Made by a program: the position numbers and the translations under genes. A stretch of 10,224 nt of DNA from Phil1 sp964546125 (lineage in GTDB: Bacteria; Bacillota; Clostridia; Christensenellales; CAG-138): assembly GCA_964546125.1 (NCBI GenBank), contig CAZJIS010000055.1:1-10224 (forward strand), in the 5' to 3' direction. Below the pieces are notes generated by a model. That model had not been told where the DNA came from. It did not search any database and was given only the letters and a program-made list of their open reading frames with translations. This document shows positions 6,068-10,224 of the stretch, in pieces; the first letter of the stretch is position 1, and each line of letters opens with the position of its first letter.

Positions 6068-6238
6068 TTACTCGGGCTGGGGAGCGCCGACAGGGCAAAC
6101 GGCCGCGCAGGCGCCGCAATCGATGCAAAGATCGGCGTTGATCTCATAGATCGCTTCGCCCTGGGAGATGGCGGCCACCGGGCACTCGGGCTCGCAAGCG
6201 CCGCAGCTGATGCATGCATCGGAAATCTTATAAGCCAT
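6068..6238 (-). CDS. Small 2x[4Fe-4S] ferredoxin
   Basis: A 56-residue clostridial-type ferredoxin, a soluble low-potential electron carrier. It begins MAYKISDACISCGACEPECP and carries two CxxCxxCxxxCP motifs, CISCGACEPECP and CIDCGACAAVCP, so all eight cluster ligands are present. These should hold two [4Fe-4S] clusters. The ATG at 6238 has GGAGG 9 nt upstream and the gene ends in TAA. It has a promoter and terminator of its own, so it is mainly a single-gene unit. Redox partners cannot be told from this window; hydrogenases, pyruvate:ferredoxin oxidoreductase and Rnf are the usual ones in anaerobes. Confidence 0.96.
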   Translation of the reverse strand: MAYKISDACISCGACEPECPVAAISQGEAIYEINADLCIDCGACAAVCPVGAPQPE

Positions 6239-6270
6239 GTTCAAAATCCTCCGTTCCTAAACTCACAGCT

Positions 6271-6299
6271 ATTCTAGCGCAATCGTCACAAAAAAGCAA
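6271..6299 (-). promoter_or_regulatory. Probable promoter of the ferredoxin gene
   Basis: On the minus strand, TTGCTT (6299-6294), a 17-bp spacer and TAGAAT (6276-6271). The -10 matches 5 of 6 bases and the -35 only 3 of 6. Spacing and position, about 30 bp before the Shine-Dalgarno, are good. Confidence 0.55.
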
Positions 6300-6357
6300 G
6301 AGGGCGGCTCGTTCCCGTTCCTTCGCGCAAAGGCCGCAAATAAAACGAAAAAACGGC

Positions 6358-7239
6358 TTATTCCTGTTCGTCGGCACCGGCGTCCGCCGCGCTTTCGGGC
6401 GCCGTGCGCGCGCCGTCGCCGCGGCTGCCGCCCTTGGGTTTAAGCTCGCGGAACGGATATTCGCGCACATCAAAGGTTCCGTCGGCAAGCGCCACGCGCA
6501 CGCGGGTCTTTTCGGTGATGACGTTGTTTTCAAGCACCGTCCCCGCCCCGTCGGATGTGATGACCTCGCGGTTCATGCGCGGCATCTGGCGGCGCATGCT
6601 TTCATAGGAATCCTGCTCGTATTTAAGGCAGCACATCAGCCTGCCGCAGATGCCCGATATTTTCGTCGGCGAGAGCGAAAGGTTCTGCTCCTTGGCCATT
6701 TTGATCGAAACCGGCGTGAAATCGGCAAGGAATGTTTTGCAGCACACCGGCAGCCCGCAGGAACCGAGGCCGCCGAGCATTTTGGCTTCGTCGCGCACGC
6801 CGATCTGGCGGAGCTCGATGCGCGTTTTGAACACGGCCGCAAGGTCCTTGACGAGCTCGCGGAAATCGACGCGCCCGTCGGCCGTGAAATAGAACACGAC
6901 CTTCGCGCCATTGTAGGAATACTCCACATCCACGAGCTTCATGTCGAGCTTGTGCTCGGCGATCTTTTTGAGGCAGGTCGCGAACGCTTCCTTCTCTTTG
7001 GCGCGGTTCTTATCGCGCTGCTCACGGTCGTGCTCGGTGGCGACGCGCTGCACCTCTTTGAGCGGAGCGACGATCTTGTCTTCCTCCACCTGTTGCGGGG
7101 CGCCGACCACATCGCCAAACTCCGTTCCGCGGGCCGTTTCGACGATCACGCCGTCCCCCTCTTTAATTTCAAGCTCTCCGGGGCTGAAGAAGTAAGCCTT
7201 CCCGCCCTCGCGAAAGCGAACGCTTATCACGGTTTTCAT
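6358..7239 (-). CDS. ricT: RicT (YaaT), PSP1-domain regulator of RNase Y
   Basis: A 293-residue protein of the PSP1/YaaT family. In Bacillus subtilis RicT joins RicA and RicF in a complex that carries [4Fe-4S] clusters, binds RNase Y and promotes maturation of several mRNAs. The family core is plain: the N-terminal part (VISVRFREGGKAYFF), the VFYFTADGRVDFRELVKDL segment, then RIELRQIGVRDEAKMLGGLG. Six cysteines are conserved as CGLPVCC (161, 166, 167) and CGRLMCC (198, 203, 204). Residues after about 266 form a hydrophilic, mostly acidic tail. The ATG at 7239 overlaps the holB stop as ATGA and has GGAGG 10 nt upstream; the frame continues to 7359 but only inside holB. No convincing terminator follows. 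RicA and RicF are not in this window. Confidence 0.95.
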   Translation of the reverse strand: MKTVISVRFREGGKAYFFSPGELEIKEGDGVIVETARGTEFGDVVGAPQQVEEDKIVAPLKEVQRVATEHDREQRDKNRAKEKEAFATCLKKIAEHKLDMKLVDVEYSYNGAKVVFYFTADGRVDFRELVKDLAAVFKTRIELRQIGVRDEAKMLGGLGSCGLPVCCKTFLADFTPVSIKMAKEQNLSLSPTKISGICGRLMCCLKYEQDSYESMRRQMPRMNREVITSDGAGTVLENNVITEKTRVRVALADGTFDVREYPFRELKPKGGSRGDGARTAPESAADAGADEQE

Positions 7240-8162
7240 GAATTGATAACCTCCGAAATATCTAAAAAAAGCCGGTTGATCGCCGGTGCGGCGTAATACC
7301 GGCCGCCGCCCGCGCGCACGATATCCGCGTTGGCCGCACAAAGCAGTTCTATCATACACGCTAGTTTTCCTATTGTAAAGCTTGCCAAAAAGCCTTTAAT
7401 TTCATCCGCCCGGTCGGGATTGTCCCGCACGGCGCCGCCGGTTTTCATGCGCAGCATATCGGAAAGGTAGGCGAGCATGAAGGAGAGCGCCTCCCCCGCC
7501 TCCTGCGCGAACTTGCCAGCGGCGTTGGCGGGCAGGCCGCCGCGCAAAAGCTCCGCCGTCGCGTCGAGCGCCAAAGCGCGAAACGCGCGGAACGCTTCCT
7601 CGCGATAGAGCCGCTCGCCGCGTGCGACGCTCGCGCAGCTAAGCTGCGCATAAAGGCGCGCCTGCGCATCCGGCGCGCCAAGCAAAAGGAGCCTTTCATA
7701 TACGGCCTCAGATCCCGCCTGCCCGGCGCGCATCACGCAGCAGCGCGAGGCGATCGTGGGCAAAACCCCATCCGCGTTGCCCGTGAGCAAGAACACGGTA
7801 TTCGCGGGCGGCTCTTCGATGCTTTTCAAAAGCGCGTTTTGCACTTGCCGCGAGAGGGCGTGGGCATTCCACACGGCAATCGCGCGCCCGAAAGCCCCCG
7901 TGGGCCTATGGGTAAGCTCGGCGATGATCTCGCGCACGCGTTCGATGCGCACTAAAGCGCCTTCGAGTTCAAAATAATCGGGAGAAGAAGAAAGGGGAAG
8001 CGCCGCGTCCTCCCGCCCAAATACCACGATGCGCGCGGCGCGCATGGCCGCCTCGCGGGAGAGCGCGCCGTCCGCGCCGGAAATAAAAAACGCATGGCAA
8101 GCACGCCCCGCCTCCAGGGCGCGGGCAAGCCTTGCCTCAATGTTCCGGTATGCCAAAGTCAA
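7236..8162 (-). CDS. holB: DNA polymerase III, delta-prime subunit (HolB)
   Basis: A 308-residue clamp-loader subunit of the AAA+ fold, which helps load the beta sliding clamp during replication. The diagnostic stretch is QNALLKSIEEPPANTVFLLT at residues 108-127, followed by LPTIASRC with the SRC arginine-finger motif at 139-141. The P-loop position reads SGADGALSR, without the Lys-Ser/Thr of an active ATPase, and the Walker B region reads AVWNAHAL. Loss of ATPase motifs is normal for delta-prime. The zinc-binding cysteine module that usually follows the P-loop is absent. The start is a TTG at 8162 overlapping the darA stop as TTGA; GGGGGAG lies 11 nt upstream. A second TTG at 8156 is possible but further from that site. 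It overlaps ricT by four bases downstream. Confidence 0.92.
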   Translation of the reverse strand: MTLAYRNIEARLARALEAGRACHAFFISGADGALSREAAMRAARIVVFGREDAALPLSSSPDYFELEGALVRIERVREIIAELTHRPTGAFGRAIAVWNAHALSRQVQNALLKSIEEPPANTVFLLTGNADGVLPTIASRCCVMRAGQAGSEAVYERLLLLGAPDAQARLYAQLSCASVARGERLYREEAFRAFRALALDATAELLRGGLPANAAGKFAQEAGEALSFMLAYLSDMLRMKTGGAVRDNPDRADEIKGFLASFTIGKLACMIELLCAANADIVRAGGGRYYAAPAINRLFLDISEVINS

Positions 8163-8485
8163 AATTTATGGAACTCCCCCACATCCACAATGAACACCGT
8201 AGCGCCGCCCAGGGTCACCTGAACGGGCGTGGGCGAACTATCCGCATAGCCGGGCAGCGTGGAGGGGATGACCATGAACTCCTTGCGCATGCTCGATTTG
8301 GAGCGGATCAGTTCCAATGTTTCTTCAACCGTTTCATCCTGCACGCCGATCATGAGCGTGGTGTTGCCCCCGTGCAGAAAACCGCCGGTGGACGAGATGC
8401 GCGTCACGCTGATGTTGTTTTGCACCAGCGCTTTGATGAGCCTCTTGGAATCATCGTTTTGAACGATGGCGAAGATCAGCTTCAT
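8159..8485 (-). CDS. darA: Cyclic-di-AMP receptor, PII-like (DarA/PstA/YaaQ)
   Basis: A 108-residue PII-like protein, MKLIFAIVQNDDSKRLIKAL onward. Homologues form trimers that bind c-di-AMP between subunits; the downstream target is unknown in most species. Characteristic are VTRISSTGGFLHGGNTTLMIGV (ligand-loop region, about 27-48) and the C-terminal ATVFIVDVGEFHKF. Length is as in Bacillus subtilis (about 109). The ATG at 8485 has AAAGGAG 8 nt upstream, formed by the end of the HAD phosphatase gene; a GTG at 8494 overlaps that site and is less likely. The order darA-holB-ricT follows yaaQ-holB-yaaT of Bacillus, without yaaR. Confidence 0.95.
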   Translation of the reverse strand: MKLIFAIVQNDDSKRLIKALVQNNISVTRISSTGGFLHGGNTTLMIGVQDETVEETLELIRSKSSMRKEFMVIPSTLPGYADSSPTPVQVTLGGATVFIVDVGEFHKF

Positions 8486-8490
8486 CGATG

Positions 8491-9156
8491 TCACTCCTTT
8501 CGCATAAAAGGTAGGGGTAAAAGAAGTTCGCGAAGTTCGGCGACGCTTTGCGCCGCATGCGTGGGCGCGCAGGCCGCGATCTCCGCCGCGCTGCCGTAAC
8601 CATAACCCACGCCGATTGAGGCGATCCCGGCCGCGCGCGCGGCATCAAGGTCGAAATGCCGATCCCCCACCATGACGGCGCGCTCTTTGTCGGCTTGGAG
8701 CGCCTCGAGTGCGGCGAGCAGAATGGGCAGTTTCTCCGCGCTGCCGCCCGGCGTGCCGCCGCCGACGTAATCGAAATACCGCGCGAGGTCGACGCGCGCG
8801 AGGTGGGCGTTTGCGGTGGGCGTGATCTTCGAGGTCACAACGGCGAGCACAAGGCCCGCGTCTTTGAGCTGCCCGAGCAGTTCCCGCACCCCGGGGTAGG
8901 GGAAAATGAGGTCCAGCCCCACGGTTCTGGCCGTTTCATGGTAGCGGCGCACAGCCTCCGCGACGCGCTCCTGCGGCACGCGCAAAACGCTGCGGAAGCT
9001 ATCGGCAAGCGGCGGGCCGACCATGCGGACCATCTCTTCATCCGGCAGATCGGGCAAAGCCATATCGCGCAGCACAGCGCGCGCCGCCGCGAGAATGCCC
9101 GGGCCTGATTCTAAAAGGGTTCCGTCGAGATCGAACAAAACGGTCGTATAGGGCAA
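8491..9156 (-). CDS. HAD-superfamily phosphatase, Gph/PpaX type
   Basis: A 221-residue haloacid dehalogenase-type hydrolase. All four motifs are present: FDLDGTLLESG (nucleophile D9 and acid D11), VVTSK (T108), the lysine in AEKLPIL (K142), and MVGDRHFDLDAARAAG (D165, D169). The helical insertion between motifs I and II fits the C1-cap phosphoglycolate phosphatase / pyrophosphatase PpaX group; the exact substrate is not certain. I chose the TTG at 9156, with GGAG 6 nt upstream and the product starting MPYTTVLFDLDGT. A TTG at 9195 with GAGG 7 nt upstream would add 13 residues, but those codons (CTA, TCT, ATT) are unlike the rest of the gene. Its last codons contain the darA Shine-Dalgarno. Confidence 0.9.
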   Translation of the reverse strand: MPYTTVLFDLDGTLLESGPGILAAARAVLRDMALPDLPDEEMVRMVGPPLADSFRSVLRVPQERVAEAVRRYHETARTVGLDLIFPYPGVRELLGQLKDAGLVLAVVTSKITPTANAHLARVDLARYFDYVGGGTPGGSAEKLPILLAALEALQADKERAVMVGDRHFDLDAARAAGIASIGVGYGYGSAAEIAACAPTHAAQSVAELRELLLPLPFMRKE

Positions 9157-9234
9157 TGAGCGCTCCGGCTCGCGAATAGATAGATCCTGTTTCAATAGTA
9201 TACCTCAAGCACGCGCTTCATGCAAGAAAAGCGC

Positions 9235-9789
9235 TCAGTGCACGGCATCCGCGCCGAACTCATCGCGCAGCAGGGCGAGAAGCTCGCCGCTTGGCAAAAA
9301 CCGCACCGCGCAAAGCTTTTCCCCTTCGCGGTAAACGAGCGTATGGAGGCCGCGGGCAAACGCGCCCGCGAAGCGCTGTGTGCGAAGGAACCCGACGCCC
9401 GGTTCATAGGTTTCGCCCGGCGCGAGCAGCGCCACGAACTGCGCGGGCTTCATCACGGCGAGAAGGCGCTTTTTTTTGCCGCTTACGCTCTCAAAAAGGA
9501 CCGTACCCGGCGCCCACGCCCCCGCCGCGGCCTCATCCGGCTCGCCCTCGGGACGGCGCAGGATGAATGAATAACGGAAATCGCGCACGCGCATTTCATA
9601 ATAATAGTAGCACACGCCGCCAAGCAAAACGAAGATCGCGATCCGCGCAACAGTGTTCCATGGCGCGGAGAAAGAGGAAAGCGCGTAGAAAATGCGCCTG
9701 GCAAAAACGATCACGACGACGAGCACAACCAAAATGGCGGTGTCGATCGCCGTATTCTGGGATGTTCCGCCGGTTCTTTCCTGATGCAT
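9235..9789 (-). CDS. Unrecognised two-helix membrane protein, first gene of the HAD-darA-holB-ricT operon
   Basis: I do not recognise this 184-residue protein as a named family. It has a short polar N-terminus and two hydrophobic segments (about 14-29, rich in Val/Ile/Leu, and about 47-60). The juxtamembrane stretch CYYYYEMRVRDFRYSF leads into a soluble C-terminal domain of about 120 residues. That domain alternates short strand-like runs (TVLFESVSGKKKRLLAV, QFVALLAPGE, LHTLVYREGEKLCAVRF) and ends in a probable helix, a layout reminiscent of a PH-like fold; this is a guess. The ATG at 9789 has GAGG 6 nt upstream. A longer frame to 9846 would start at the promoter -35. The gap to the phosphatase gene is 78 nt. 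Confidence 0.8.
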   Translation of the reverse strand: MHQERTGGTSQNTAIDTAILVVLVVVIVFARRIFYALSSFSAPWNTVARIAIFVLLGGVCYYYYEMRVRDFRYSFILRRPEGEPDEAAAGAWAPGTVLFESVSGKKKRLLAVMKPAQFVALLAPGETYEPGVGFLRTQRFAGAFARGLHTLVYREGEKLCAVRFLPSGELLALLRDEFGADAVH

Positions 9790-9816
9790 AGGCCACCTCT
9801 GCCATTTAATACGCTT

Positions 9817-9846
9817 ATAGTACCATCGCGCAGGGACGGGTGTCAA
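9817..9846 (-). promoter_or_regulatory. Promoter of the membrane protein-HAD-darA-holB-ricT operon
   Basis: On the minus strand, a perfect TTGACA (9846-9841), an 18-bp spacer and TACTAT (9822-9817, 4 of 6). A TATAAG nearby is 21 bp from the -35 and fits less well. The first gene starts at 9789. Confidence 0.62.
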
Positions 9847-9851
9847 ACCAC

Positions 9852-9880
9852 TTGTGAGCGGGACAACGTTCCTGTATAAT
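9852..9880 (+). promoter_or_regulatory. SigA-type promoter of the AIM24-family gene
   Basis: TTGTGA (9852-9857, 4 of 6), a 17-bp spacer and a perfect TATAAT (9875-9880). It fires away from the minus-strand operon promoter; the two -35 boxes are only five bases apart. The gene starts at 9944 after a G-run Shine-Dalgarno. Confidence 0.72.
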
Positions 9881-9943
9881 TATCACAACACGCCGCTGCG
9901 CCACGCGCGAAGACGGCGGAAATACGAAAAGGGGGGTAATCAC

Positions 9944-10224
9944 ATGCGTTATTCGATCGAGGGCGGGGCGCTGCCCGTCGCCATCATCCAGCTCAATCCC
10001 GGCGAGGCAATGATCAGCGAATCCGGCGGGCGCACATGGTCCCGCGGCGCAGTGCTGACCGAGGCCACCAGCGAGGGCGGCGCGGGCAAGGCGCTCGGCC
10101 GCATGTTCATGGGCGAAAGTTTGTTTTTAAGCAAGTACACCGCGCAGGGGCCGGCGGAGATCGCGTTTGCCTCCAGCTTCCCCGGGCGCATCGTGGCGCG
10201 CCAGCTCGCCCCGGGCGAGAGCAT
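9944..10224 (+). CDS. AIM24/TIGR00266-family protein, N-terminal part (runs off right edge)
   Basis: The first 93 codons of a protein of the AIM24 family (named for a yeast mitochondrial biogenesis protein; the bacterial role is unknown). It begins MRYSIEGGALPVAIIQLNPG and continues with EAMISESGGRTWSRG, a glycine-rich GGAGKALGRMFMGESLFLSKY, and IAFASSFPGRIVARQL. This is the usual family order of conserved blocks, predicted to fold as a beta-helix-like jelly roll. The ATG at 9944 has a GGGGGG site 7 nt upstream and its own promoter. No stop is reached in the window. Confidence 0.88.
   Translation, partial: MRYSIEGGALPVAIIQLNPGEAMISESGGRTWSRGAVLTEATSEGGAGKALGRMFMGESLFLSKYTAQGPAEIAFASSFPGRIVARQLAPGES

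Noticed and set aside
6300..6357. Terminator after ricT
   Set aside because: Only 4-5 bp stems with large loops could be drawn (for example GCGGC with GCCGC), and one T-run overlaps the ferredoxin -35. This is too weak to call.
6214..7296. 360-codon open frame on the plus strand opposite ricT
   Set aside because: It is longer than RicT, but RicT has conserved cysteine motifs and a coupled start. The antisense product has no recognisable domain.
9949..10224. Minus-strand open frame at the right edge
   Set aside because: It is the reverse of the AIM24-family gene, which has a promoter, a ribosome site and clear conserved blocks on the plus strand.

Overview
The window is a GC-rich bacterial chromosome segment, carrying an assembly gap of exactly 100 N. 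The gene orders rimP-nusA-ylxR-ylxQ-infB and darA-holB-ricT are hallmarks of Bacillota. The 2x[4Fe-4S] ferredoxin, the GC-rich codon use and the N-terminal architecture of IF-2 suggest an anaerobic clostridial lineage. This is an inference from gene content; I cannot name a genus. Nearly all of it is housekeeping sequence, and I see no mobile element, CRISPR array, tRNA or rRNA.

Region 1 (1-2962, minus strand) is the nusA-infB operon. A strong promoter at 2934-2962 drives rimP, nusA, ylxR (rnpM), ylxQ and the start of infB, which leaves the window at position 1 while still in its disordered N-terminus. The genes overlap or nearly abut (TAATG, an 11-nt overlap, a 19-nt overlap), which points to translational coupling. 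Between promoter and rimP lies a weak hairpin followed by an interrupted U-tract. It has the form of the NusA-dependent attenuator known from the equivalent Bacillus subtilis leader, so NusA may control its own operon here.

Region 2 (3007-3743, plus strand) is a single divergently transcribed gene with its own promoter. It encodes a DUF975-like membrane protein with a C-terminal zinc ribbon and is interrupted by the N gap. A bidirectional terminator separates it from the convergent MATE gene.

Region 3 (3757-6299, minus strand) reads fdx, then an EamA/DMT transporter, then a MATE transporter. Only fdx has a recognisable promoter. Terminator-like hairpins sit directly before both transporter start codons, so the transporters may be expressed by readthrough.

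Region 4 (6358-9846, minus strand) is one operon. It holds a small unrecognised membrane protein, a Gph/PpaX-type HAD phosphatase, the c-di-AMP receptor DarA, the DNA polymerase III delta-prime subunit HolB and the RNase Y-complex protein RicT. It resembles B. subtilis yaaQ-yaaR-holB-yaaT but lacks yaaR and has no tmk in front. Overlaps of TTGA (darA/holB) and ATGA (holB/ricT) suggest coupled translation.

Region 5 (9852-10224, plus strand) has a divergent promoter and the beginning of an AIM24/TIGR00266-family gene that runs off the right edge. No gene-free stretch exceeds 300 bases. The longest, between rimP and the plus-strand gene, is filled by two promoters, an attenuator and an inverted repeat.
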